Positions 7,316 through 13,884 of a stretch of 15,805 nucleotides of DNA are shown one piece after another. Each line of letters starts with the position of its first letter. Position 1 is the first letter of the stretch. The stretch is taken from the NCBI GenBank assembly GCA_016208345.1, contig JACQYG010000033.1, positions 1 through 15,805 of the forward strand. Direction: 5' to 3'. The position numbers and the translations under genes are program-made. The DNA comes from Chloroflexota bacterium (lineage in GTDB: Bacteria > Chloroflexota > DTOL01 > JACQYG01). The notes under the pieces are model-generated. The model did not search any database. It saw only the letters and a program-made list of their open reading frames with translations, and was not told the origin of the DNA.

Positions 7316-8752
7316 TCACGCGCCGTCGGTTCGCAACGCGTTCACGATCTCTTCCATTCTCATCCCCCGGGAACCCTTGAGCAGTACCACGTCTCCCGGG
7401 GCCAACATGGATCCCAGGTGTTGGATCGCCTCTTGATTGGAGGAGGCGAAATATACGTCCTCGGGGTCCCGGCCGCAGGCCAGAGCTTCCTGGCCGATGA
7501 TCCGGCCCCGCTCGCCCACGACCACCAGCCTGGCCGCCACCTCCAGGGCCCGTCGCCCCACCAGCCGATGTCCCTCGTCCTCATAAGTCCCTAACTCCAG
7601 CATATCGCCCAGGACCGCGACGCGACGGCCCGGGAGCTCGGCCAGGAGATTCAGTGCGGCCAGGGCCGAGGCCGGGCTGGAGTTATAGGTGTCGTCGATG
7701 AGGGTAGAGCCATTTATCCCCGGCACTACGATGAGCCGCAGTTGCTCCGGCACCCTGCTCAGGCCTCCGGCGATCTCCTCCCAGGTGAGCCCCATCACCA
7801 GGCCCACCGCGGTAGCTGCCAGGGCGGTATGGGCGCTATGGGCCCCCAGGAGCGGGATCTTTAGATATAATGATTCCCGGCCGTAGTGTAAACACAGGCG
7901 GATGCCCTCCAGGCCCCGACTCTCCACCTGGCTGGCCCACAGGTCAAAGTTGGACTCCTGTCCATAGATAAAAACCGTGGCCCTGGTTTTGGTCGCCATC
8001 TGGCGAACCACCGGGTCATCGCCGTTAAGTATCGCGTAGCCCTCCGGTGGCAGGGCCTCCACCAGCTCGGCCTTGGCCTGGGCGATGCGTTCAATAGCTC
8101 CCAGGCGTTCCAGGTGCGAGGGGCCCACGTTGGTGATCACGCCGACCCGGGGCCTGGCCAGGGTGCAGAGCAGGGCGATCTCTCCCAGGCCGTACATGGC
8201 TATCTCCAGAACGGCCTTCTGATGGCTCGGCTCAAGCCGTAACAAGGTCAGCGGCAGCCCGATCTCATTGTTGAGGTTTTTCTCGCTCTTGAGGACCTTA
8301 AAGCGTTGGGAGAGCACTGAGGCGATCATTTCCTTGGTGCTGGTCTTGCCCACGCTGCCAGTGATCCCCACCACGTCCACCGGCAGTTTTGAACGCCAGT
8401 ACCCCGCCAGGCTCTGCAGGGACTTGAGCGCATCGGTCACCAGGAAGTAGGCCGGGGCCTGGAAGGGCCGAGACGGTATCGCCGGGGCTTTTCCCCGCAG
8501 GTCCAGGACCCAGGCGCCCTCCGGCAGGTCTACGGTTCTCTCGGCCAGGATCCCGGTCGCCCCGCGCCCGAGGGCGTCGCCGATGAAATCGTGGCCGTCC
8601 TGAGTCTCTCCCCGTAGGGCCACGAAGATCTGGCCCGGCTGGATCGCCCGGGAATCGTTGCTGGCGCCCGTGAACTTGACCGTCGAAAGGCCGGCCGGCA
8701 GGTCTTCCGGGGCTGCCCCCAATCCGGCCAGCGCTTCAGCCAACGTAAACAT
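7316..8752 (-). CDS. murF: UDP-MurNAc-tripeptide--D-Ala-D-Ala ligase
   Basis: MurF adds the D-Ala-D-Ala dipeptide to the UDP-MurNAc-tripeptide, completing the soluble precursor. The 478-residue protein has the N-terminal substrate element NDSRAIQPGQIFVALRGE (32-49), P-loop GITGSVGKTSTK (129-140), NLNNEIGLP (159-167), DDTYNSSPAS (353-362), LGDMLELG (381-388) and the terminal KGSRGMRME. These distinguish it from MurE, whose meso-DAP or lysine signature is not present. The start is ATG with only a weak purine stretch upstream. It sits directly after ftsI in the order, where murE would normally intervene. mraY follows after 10 bases. Confidence 0.96.
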   Translation of the reverse strand: MFTLAEALAGLGAAPEDLPAGLSTVKFTGASNDSRAIQPGQIFVALRGETQDGHDFIGDALGRGATGILAERTVDLPEGAWVLDLRGKAPAIPSRPFQAPAYFLVTDALKSLQSLAGYWRSKLPVDVVGITGSVGKTSTKEMIASVLSQRFKVLKSEKNLNNEIGLPLTLLRLEPSHQKAVLEIAMYGLGEIALLCTLARPRVGVITNVGPSHLERLGAIERIAQAKAELVEALPPEGYAILNGDDPVVRQMATKTRATVFIYGQESNFDLWASQVESRGLEGIRLCLHYGRESLYLKIPLLGAHSAHTALAATAVGLVMGLTWEEIAGGLSRVPEQLRLIVVPGINGSTLIDDTYNSSPASALAALNLLAELPGRRVAVLGDMLELGTYEDEGHRLVGRRALEVAARLVVVGERGRIIGQEALACGRDPEDVYFASSNQEAIQHLGSMLAPGDVVLLKGSRGMRMEEIVNALRTDGA

Positions 8753-8825
8753 CGGTAGCTTTCTTTACTTGTAAGAAAACAACACCCACTCTACTGCCAG
8801 CCGCTAGCTGCTCGCAGCTCACCCC

Positions 8826-8854
8826 ATTGTTCAGGAGTTGAACTCCTGAACAAC
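8826..8854. repeat. 29-bp palindrome, copy 3, between ftsI and murF
   Basis: It is the same family as the copies at 4257-4285 and 6035-6063, with the central base reversed and one mismatched terminal pair; TTGTTCAGGAGTT and AACTCCTGAACAA pair perfectly. CAGATGC follows, as in copy 2. It lies in the 126-base gap where murE is usually found. No other signal is evident in that gap. Confidence 0.88.
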
Positions 8855-8878
8855 AGATGCCCACCAGCCCCTTTCCTC

Positions 8879-10609
8879 TTATCCCTCCGGCGTTGGCGTT
8901 GGGACCGGCTGGGTGGGCGGGATCTTGTAATATTCCAGTAGCCACCGGGCCACGGTGTTGAACACCGGCACGGCCACGGTCTGGGCCCAGGGCGACTTGG
9001 CCGGCCGGTCGATCTTGACCAGCACGATGAATTTCGGGTCATCGGCCGGGGCAAACCCAATGAAGGAAACGATGGTCTGGTCCGGCTCGTACCCCCCGAA
9101 CTTTGGGATCTGAGCCGTACCAGTCTTGCCCGCGATGCGATAGCCCGGCACCTGGGCGCCCTTGGCCTCCTTTTCGACCACGTTCACCATCATGTCGCGC
9201 ATGGTGGCGGAGGTTGACGGTGAGATCACCTGGCGCACCACCGTGGGCTGGACGTAGACATTTTGGTCGCCTTTGATCACCCGCTCCACGATGTGCGGCC
9301 GCATGAGCTTGCCGTTGTTGGCGATGGCCGCAGCGGCATTCAGCATCTGCAAGGGCGTGACCGCGATGCCCTGGCCGAAGGTATTGTTGGCCATGTAGAT
9401 CATGCGCCAGTCCCGGTCGTTGTCGTAAGGCCGCACGAAACCAGGGACCTCACCCTGAAGATCCACCCCGGAGTTATCTCCGAACCCAAAGGCCCGGACG
9501 TACTTGTAGAACCTCTCCCGTCCCAGGGCCTGGCTCACGAAGACCGCCCCCACGTTGCAGGACCGCTGTAGGACCTGGGTCATGTTCTCCACACCGTGGG
9601 CGGCCTTGTTCCAGGTCCAAATGAGCACACCGTTCACCTCCACGTAGCCCTTACAATTCAAGGTGGTCTCCGGCGTGACCGCCCTGGCATCCAGCCCCGC
9701 CGACATGGTGACTAGCTTAAACACCGAACCCGGCTCGTACTGGCTGGAGACCGCCGGGTTCACCATCATTTCCGGCTTGGTGGTAGTGAACTTGTTGGGG
9801 TCGTAGGTGGGCCAACTGGCCATGGCGATGATGGCGCTGGTCCTGGGGTCCAGCACGATGATCGTGCCGGTGGGAGCCTTGTTATCTTCCAGGGCCTTTT
9901 TTAAAGTGCGTTCGATGAAATTCTGCACCGGCCGGTCGATGGTGAGCACGACGCTGGCGCCATCTTCCGGCGGGGTAAGCTGGCGGTAGCCGATGGAGAG
10001 CTCGCCGCCAAAGGTGTCCTTCTCCGCCACCAGGAGCCCAGGCTTTCCTCGTAAGAGCTCGTTGTAATACCCCTCCACGCCGTACATGCCCTGGTTTTCG
10101 TAATTGGCAAAGCCGATCAATTGGGCCGCCAGGGCTTCTTGAGGGTAGATCCTGATGGTCTCGGGCTCGAAGTAGACCCCCAGGAGCTTTTCTTTTTCTA
10201 TGGTCTCCCGCAGCCTCTGGGTCACCTCCAGGGGGACCCTTCGCTTGACCGAAACGTAGAACGATTGGCCATCCCCGATTTTAGCATCTACCTCTGCCGC
10301 TGGCAAGCCCAGGGTAGAGGCCAGCACCTCTACCACTTTGGCACGGTTCTTCTTCGAGATCTGGTTGGGTGACATGAAGACCGCCTCGGCTGGCAGGTTG
10401 GTGGCCAACAGGTGCCCCCGGGCGTCCATGATCTCGCCGCGCCGCGGTGGTATGGGCTGTTCCAGGCTGTGTTCTTGCACCGCCTTGGCCGACATCTCCT
10501 GGGCTTGGGTCACCTGCCAATAGGTGAGCCGCCACACCACGATTAACGCGAACCCCAGGAGCACAGTGACGAAGAAGAGTAAACGATAGCGATGGGTCTC
10601 AGGTAGCAC
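8879..10609 (-). CDS. ftsI: Class B penicillin-binding protein, septal transpeptidase FtsI
   Basis: FtsI (PBP3/PBP2B family) cross-links septal peptidoglycan outside the membrane as partner of FtsW. The 576-residue protein has a short cytoplasmic N-terminus, one membrane anchor (about 9-27), the PBP dimerisation domain starting PIPPRRGEIMDARG (52-65), and a transpeptidase domain with all three active-site motifs: SVFK (Ser295 nucleophile), SCN (350-352) and KTGTAQ (495-500). The C-terminus is Pro/Thr-rich, with no PASTA repeats. The start is GTG with a poor ribosome-binding site. In common dcw clusters ftsL directly precedes this gene; here a GTPase gene and a repeat-bounded nuclease gene separate them. 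Confidence 0.94.
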   Translation of the reverse strand: MLPETHRYRLLFFVTVLLGFALIVVWRLTYWQVTQAQEMSAKAVQEHSLEQPIPPRRGEIMDARGHLLATNLPAEAVFMSPNQISKKNRAKVVEVLASTLGLPAAEVDAKIGDGQSFYVSVKRRVPLEVTQRLRETIEKEKLLGVYFEPETIRIYPQEALAAQLIGFANYENQGMYGVEGYYNELLRGKPGLLVAEKDTFGGELSIGYRQLTPPEDGASVVLTIDRPVQNFIERTLKKALEDNKAPTGTIIVLDPRTSAIIAMASWPTYDPNKFTTTKPEMMVNPAVSSQYEPGSVFKLVTMSAGLDARAVTPETTLNCKGYVEVNGVLIWTWNKAAHGVENMTQVLQRSCNVGAVFVSQALGRERFYKYVRAFGFGDNSGVDLQGEVPGFVRPYDNDRDWRMIYMANNTFGQGIAVTPLQMLNAAAAIANNGKLMRPHIVERVIKGDQNVYVQPTVVRQVISPSTSATMRDMMVNVVEKEAKGAQVPGYRIAGKTGTAQIPKFGGYEPDQTIVSFIGFAPADDPKFIVLVKIDRPAKSPWAQTVAVPVFNTVARWLLEYYKIPPTQPVPTPTPEG

Positions 10610-10743
10610 AGCGGTCGCCCGTCACCCCCTGTATCCGAGAATGGGAACTGCTGGAAATCGAACAGCCATGGCCGTCGTGGCACCTCGTGCTTACCGGCCA
10701 ATAATCAGGGTTTCTTTACGAGTAAAAGTAGGACTTTCGCTCA
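10610..10743. other. Spacer upstream of ftsI without a clear gene
   Basis: No convincing promoter is seen here, though ftsI is cut off from ftsL by the island and terminators and should need one. The best minus-strand candidate, TTTACT-N17-TATTGG near 10703-10731, matches the consensus only weakly. A 17-codon minus frame beginning beside the repeat (MSESPTFTRKETL) has no support beyond its position after the repeat-borne AGAGGG. Confidence 0.35.
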
Positions 10744-10850
10744 TATATTCCCTCTAGATTCCCGCTTCCTGAACCTGTCAGGAACAGGTTTCGCGGGAAT
10801 GACAAATGGCGGAAACACCGGCTGTCATTCCTGCGGAAGCAGGAATCCAG
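10744..10850. repeat. 107-bp direct repeat, copy A (distal to the nuclease gene)
   Basis: This copy is identical to 11253-11359 except for one base (CACCGG against CACTGG). It is built from nested hairpins: outer arms ATTCCCGC and GCGGGAAT, inner AACCTGTCAGGAACAGGTT (7-bp stem), then ATTCCTGC-GGAA-GCAGGAAT (perfect 8-bp stem, 10827-10846). The two copies bracket the GIY-YIG gene. Confidence 0.92.
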
Positions 10851-10994
10851 ACGCTGTTCCTGGGCAGGAATCCATCTATTACCCTCTCATACAAATCATT
10901 CCATTGTCATTCCTGCGGAAGCAGGAATCCAGACGCTGTTCCTGGACAGGAATCCATCTATTACCCACAAATGCTCTCATACAAATCATTCCAT
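10823..10994. repeat. Tandem hairpin unit duplicating the 3' end of the GIY-YIG gene
   Basis: Unit 1 (10823-10904) and unit 2 (10905-10994) are nearly identical apart from one substitution and an 8-base insertion, ACAAATGC, in unit 2. Each has ATTCCTGC-GGAA-GCAGGAAT and a smaller TTCCTG/CAGGAA hairpin. Each ends with CTCATACAAATCATTCCAT, which in unit 2 is the 3' coding end of the nuclease gene (WNDLYE). The duplicated piece in unit 1 is a non-functional gene tail. Confidence 0.85.
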
Positions 10995-11251
10995 TGTGGG
11001 TTTTGTTGTTCAATCAGTTCCAGTTTCCACGCCCTCTTCCATTTCTTTATCTGTTTTTCTCTAATAATGGCAGATTCCGCCGATTCGTGTGCTTCATACC
11101 AAACCAGACAGTGAACGCTATATCTCTGAGTAAAACCATCAACCAGATTACTTTTATGTTCATAAACTCGCTTAACAAGGTCCGATGTCACACCTGTATA
11201 CAAAGTGCCATTTCTTTTGCTACAGAGAATATAAACGTAAAACTTCTTCAA
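10961..11251 (-). CDS. Single-domain GIY-YIG endonuclease
   Basis: This 96-residue protein is one complete GIY-YIG domain of the small stand-alone type. The signature appears as YVYIL (5-9) and LYTGVT (17-22), followed by the catalytic arginine in LVKRVYEHK (Arg28), His32 and the metal-binding glutamate in REKQIKKW (Glu65). The conserved end NPQWNDLYE is also present. No extra DNA-binding domain is visible. The start is TTG; the Shine-Dalgarno-like AGAGGG lies 7 bases upstream, inside repeat copy B, whose edge is one base from the start codon. Gene and repeat therefore form one unit. The gene breaks the ftsL-ftsI linkage and is unrelated to cell-wall synthesis. Its target and function are unknown. 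Confidence 0.85.
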   Translation of the reverse strand: MKKFYVYILCSKRNGTLYTGVTSDLVKRVYEHKSNLVDGFTQRYSVHCLVWYEAHESAESAIIREKQIKKWKRAWKLELIEQQNPQWNDLYESICG

Positions 11252-11252
11252 C

Positions 11253-11359
11253 TATATTCCCTCTAGATTCCCGCTTCCTGAACCTGTCAGGAACAGGTTT
11301 CGCGGGAATGACAAATGGCGGAAACACTGGCTGTCATTCCTGCGGAAGCAGGAATCCAG
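11253..11359. repeat. 107-bp direct repeat, copy B (upstream of the nuclease gene)
   Basis: This is the partner of 10744-10850. It lies on the 5' side of the GIY-YIG gene and supplies its ribosome-binding site and possibly its leader. It carries the same nested hairpins, including ATTCCTGC-GGAA-GCAGGAAT at 11336-11355. Confidence 0.92.
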
Positions 11360-11423
11360 GAACTATTGAAGTTTGGTAATCATAGCCACATCTTACCATG
11401 CGGCTGACTCAAGCGAAAGTCCT

Positions 11424-11449
11424 AAAAAGAAATCTGCCCTCGGGCGCAG
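11424..11449 (-). terminator. Possible intrinsic terminator after the GTPase gene
   Basis: On the minus strand a 6-bp stem with one bulged base (CTGCGCCC with GGGCAG, loop GAG) is followed at once by ATTTCTTTTT. It begins 33 bases after the GTPase stop. The stem is short, so termination may be partial. If it works, the nuclease island and ftsI are cut off from the upstream promoter. Confidence 0.45.
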
Positions 11450-11482
11450 GAGCGACTTTCTCGGCGCACATAAATTACGTCT

Positions 11483-12085
11483 CTACGCCGCGGAGGAAAG
11501 GATGGAACGTGAGAGGGTCGCCAGCACCCTCTTCACGCTTTCGCGGTCCGTGGCCACGCAGGGCAGCACCGCCGCCTCGGGGCCCAACCCCAATTGCCGC
11601 CGGATCTCCTCCGGCCTCATGGCTCGGGGGCTATCCTGCTTGTTCGCCACCACTACAAACGGCACCCGGTACCGGGAATCGAAAGTTCTGAGGATCTCGC
11701 GCATCTGGGCCAGGTCCTCCGGGCGGGAGCTATCAGCCAATAGGACGTACCCGTCCATCTCCTTGCCCAGGATCTCCCACATGAAATCGAACCGGCTCTG
11801 GCCCGGGGTGCCGAAGAGGTAAAGCGATACCCGGTCGCTGAGCCTGACGACCCCGAAGTCCATGGCCACTGTGGTGCGTTTCTTAATCGCCCGGAAGCCG
11901 TCGGTAACCCTGGCCTCGGTGAACAAAGGGGCCTTATCGCTGACCGTGCGGATGAACTGGCTCTTGCCGGCGTTGAAGGGGCCCCCCACCACCACCTTCA
12001 AGGCAATGCTGGCCTTCGCTCCAGAGCTTAACGTTCCCGGCAAAGAAACCAGCGTCCCATCTGGCATTAGTTCACGCACCATCAT
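11483..12085 (-). CDS. Ras-like small GTPase of the MglA/CvnD type
   Basis: This 200-residue protein is a P-loop GTPase. It has G1 GPFNAGKS (35-42), a switch I stretch with TTVAMDFG (71-78), G3-region LYLFGTPGQSRF (88-99) with glycine in place of the usual DxxG aspartate, G4 NKQD (148-151) and a G5-like CVATD near 176-180. FGTPGQ and the following FMWEI match GTPases of actinobacterial conservons (CvnD) and, more distantly, MglA polarity switches. No roadblock/LC7 partner gene lies nearby, although such GTPases usually have one. The N-terminal 25 residues precede the fold. ATG start, a second ATG follows directly; GGGGAGGG lies about 10-12 bases upstream. Its place between ftsL and ftsI hints at a division or polarity role, which is inference. 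Confidence 0.82.
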   Translation of the reverse strand: MMVRELMPDGTLVSLPGTLSSGAKASIALKVVVGGPFNAGKSQFIRTVSDKAPLFTEARVTDGFRAIKKRTTVAMDFGVVRLSDRVSLYLFGTPGQSRFDFMWEILGKEMDGYVLLADSSRPEDLAQMREILRTFDSRYRVPFVVVANKQDSPRAMRPEEIRRQLGLGPEAAVLPCVATDRESVKRVLATLSRSILSSAA

Positions 12086-12103
12086 GGGCTTTAGCCCTCC
12101 CCT

Positions 12104-12195
12104 CGGAGAGAAAAAGAAGTTGGTAAAGTAAGTAGATAACCGTAGCCTCTAGACCGTAAATGCCAACCGGTTTACCAACATCCCGGAGAGAAAAA
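12104..12195 (-). promoter_or_regulatory. Long inverted repeat with T-rich tails in the GTPase leader
   Basis: On the minus strand GTTGGTAAA and TTTACCAAC (12171-12179 and 12119-12127) form 9-bp arms with a 43-base loop, followed by TTCTTTTTCTC. The tail sequence TTTTTCTCTCCG also follows the terminator hairpin just upstream, so it occurs twice (12104-12115 and 12184-12195). It may be a second terminator or an attenuator ahead of the GTPase gene. The large loop makes this uncertain. Confidence 0.4.
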
Positions 12196-12225
12196 CAAGG
12201 GGTAGAGGGGAAAACCACTCTACCC
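12190..12225 (-). terminator. Intrinsic terminator after the mraZ-rsmH-ftsL unit
   Basis: Thirteen bases past the ftsL stop the minus strand has a perfect 8-bp stem GGGTAGAG/CTCTACCC with a 10-base loop (12200-12225), followed by CTTGTTTTTCTC. Position and shape fit a Rho-independent terminator closing the first transcription unit. Confidence 0.65.
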
Positions 12226-12237
12226 TGGATCGTTGGA

Positions 12238-12783
12238 TCAGTGGCCCATGGTGATCGGGAGATCTTGCTTTTTGCCAAAGGTGGCCAGGGCCCTTAGAAA
12301 CCTGTCCCAGAGCCTAGCGACGCCGGAGGGCTCCGCCGGCTCCAGGCGAGCCAGGGGGCCACCGCTCGCCGCGGGCGAAGGCCGGGGGACCGGCACGCCG
12401 GCCGAAAGCTGGAGCCGGGAGTCAGGGGGGCCTGCGCCCCCCTGGTGCCAATTTACCGCCACTGGCAGGTAGTCACCCTTCGCCACCGGTTTGAAACCCA
12501 ACTGGACAGCTCGCTCCTCAATCCGCTTCAGGGAGTCCAGCTTACCGAGCCGGTAGCGCAGCTCCTGGTTTTCTCGGACCAGCTTCTCTTTCTGCCTCTC
12601 CAGCTCGCGGATGTGGTAGCCGGTGGCTGCGATCTGGCTGGTTTGGGTCAAGTAAAGCAGGCTCACCAGGCCGACGATGGCCACGATGGACAGCACCTGC
12701 CGGGCCCTCTTGAACTCGATGCGGCGGGTACGCCTCTCCCGGGCCACCACTGCGTAGGCGGAGAAAAAAGCCTGCGTTGCCAA
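12238..12783 (-). CDS. ftsL: FtsL/DivIC-like septum-formation protein with repeat-derived tail
   Basis: The 181-residue protein has a basic cytoplasmic N-terminus, one membrane segment (LSIVAIVGLVSLLYL, about 31-45) and an external coiled coil, HIRELERQKEKLVRENQEL, then RIEERAVQLGFKPV (about 57-100). This layout and its place after rsmH identify an FtsL/DivIC family protein, a scaffold of the FtsQLB-FtsWI complex. I chose the TTG start because AGGGGAGG lies 6 bases upstream; a GTG at 12801 lacks such a site. Beyond residue 100 there is an unusual 80-residue Pro/Gly/Ala-rich tail that begins with HQGGAGPP, encoded by a palindromic repeat also found in murC. The tail is probably not part of the ancestral protein. 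FtsB/DivIC cannot be excluded as the exact name. Confidence 0.72.
   Translation of the reverse strand: MATQAFFSAYAVVARERRTRRIEFKRARQVLSIVAIVGLVSLLYLTQTSQIAATGYHIRELERQKEKLVRENQELRYRLGKLDSLKRIEERAVQLGFKPVAKGDYLPVAVNWHQGGAGPPDSRLQLSAGVPVPRPSPAASGGPLARLEPAEPSGVARLWDRFLRALATFGKKQDLPITMGH
12423..12444. repeat. Palindromic GC-rich repeat inside ftsL (HQGGAGPP unit, copy 3)
   Basis: Arms CAGGGGGGC and GCCCCCCTG (9 bp) enclose CTGC, followed by GTGCCA. It matches the pair at 583-643 and, in the same frame on the minus strand, encodes HQGGAGPP. It marks the junction between the conserved FtsL-like domain and the low-complexity tail. Confidence 0.85.
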
Positions 12784-12868
12784 GAGTGTCCTCCCCTGCA
12801 CCGTTGGCAGTCATTCGAATAGAGGATATCGCAAAACCAGCGGCCTCATCAGCGCCGCCTCGAAAGGG

Positions 12869-13795
12869 CTATAGCTTCTCTGCGATGCGCAGTCTGGCAC
12901 TCCGGCTGCGCGGGTTCCGGTCGATCTCGTCGGCCGAGGGCGTAATCACCTTCCTGGTAATGATTTTCAAAATGGCCCGATGCCCGCAGATGCACGTCGG
13001 GGTGTTGGGCGGGCACAGGCAGTCTTTGGACTCGCGCTGCATGTAGCGCTTGACGATGCGGTCTTCCAATGAATGAAAGGAGATGATAGCGAGCCGCCCG
13101 CCAGGTCGTAAGAGCTTCGCTGCTTGGGGTAGGACCGCCTTCAGGGCCTCCAGTTCCTGGTTTACCGCAATGCGCAGCGCCTGAAATATCCGTGTGGCGG
13201 GATGTATGCGTCCCCCCTTGCCCACCGCTCGCTCCACCACCTGGGCGAGTTGTCTGGTTGTGTAGATAGGCCGGGCGGCTACGATGGTCTTGGCCAATTT
13301 GCGCGAACGTCTTTCCTCACCATAGGTGAAGAAGATGTCCGCCAGTTCTTGCTCGGACCGCTCGTTCACTAGGTCACTGGCTCTCACCCCCCCTCCTGGA
13401 TCAAAACGCATATCCAGGGGGCCGTCCTCCAAAAAGGAGAAACCCCGCTTCGCTTCGGCAAGCTGCCAGGAAGACACCCCCAGGTCCAATAAAACGCCAT
13501 CCACCGAGGCAAAGCCTGCCTCGGAGGCGATAACTTCCAGTCGGCGGAAGTTATCGTTAAGAAGTGTTATGCGGTTGTGAAAGTCCTTGAGGTTCTCGCC
13601 GGATGCCTCTATCGCTGCCGGGTCTGCGTCGATGCCCAAGAGGCGGCTCTCGGGCGCCGAGCGCTCCAGGATCCCCCGGGCGTGCCCGCCCCCGCCCACC
13701 GTGCCATCAATGTAGACGCCCCCGGGCTTTACGGCCAGGCCCTCCAACACCTCCTCGTACAAGACCGGAACGTGCCGGTACTCACCGCTTCTCAC
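12869..13795 (-). CDS. rsmH: 16S rRNA (cytosine(1402)-N4)-methyltransferase
   Basis: RsmH (MraW) methylates N4 of C1402 in 16S rRNA using S-adenosylmethionine. The 308-residue protein has the SAM-binding DGTVGGGGHA (30-39), LDLGVSS (103-109), PLDMRF (126-131), HPATRIFQALRIAVN (198-212), ISFHSLEDRIVK (238-249), a CxCP/CxCG cysteine pair set (259-271) and the terminal RNPRSRSARLR. All family landmarks are intact and the length is normal. The start is GTG, forced by an in-frame TGA immediately before it. It follows mraZ by 89 bases and precedes the ftsL-like gene by 85, the usual start of a dcw cluster. Confidence 0.97.
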   Translation of the reverse strand: MRSGEYRHVPVLYEEVLEGLAVKPGGVYIDGTVGGGGHARGILERSAPESRLLGIDADPAAIEASGENLKDFHNRITLLNDNFRRLEVIASEAGFASVDGVLLDLGVSSWQLAEAKRGFSFLEDGPLDMRFDPGGGVRASDLVNERSEQELADIFFTYGEERRSRKLAKTIVAARPIYTTRQLAQVVERAVGKGGRIHPATRIFQALRIAVNQELEALKAVLPQAAKLLRPGGRLAIISFHSLEDRIVKRYMQRESKDCLCPPNTPTCICGHRAILKIITRKVITPSADEIDRNPRSRSARLRIAEKL

Positions 13796-13884
13796 TCAAC
13801 ACTCATCCAGGTGAGACACTTCACCCTTGTAGCTTTCGGCTGCCCCCTATCTGCCAACCTACCGCCACTTCATCTTTCCTTCTC

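Larger units (their letters stand above)
10744..11359 (-). mobile_element. Putative GIY-YIG/hairpin-repeat mobile unit in the dcw cluster
   Basis: A 616-base island consists of two 107-bp near-identical direct repeats, a single-domain GIY-YIG nuclease gene between them, and hairpin units at the gene's 3' side. No transposase and no known insertion sequence is seen. The base composition is AT-richer than the flanking mur genes. By analogy with REP sequences and their RAYT partner I infer a unit mobilised by the nuclease or a related protein; nothing in the sequence proves movement. Confidence 0.5.

Noticed and set aside
10799..11266. A plus-strand frame of 155 codons across the island
   Set aside because: It runs through the repeats and antisense to the GIY-YIG gene; the minus-strand frame has the catalytic motifs.
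10744..11359. A CRISPR array
   Set aside because: The repeats are two long direct copies and one tandem duplication, not many short repeats with unique equal-length spacers, and no cas gene is present.
12072..12278. A 68-codon minus-strand frame between ftsL and the GTPase gene
   Set aside because: It overlaps the ends of both genes, spans the terminator hairpins and has no family resemblance.
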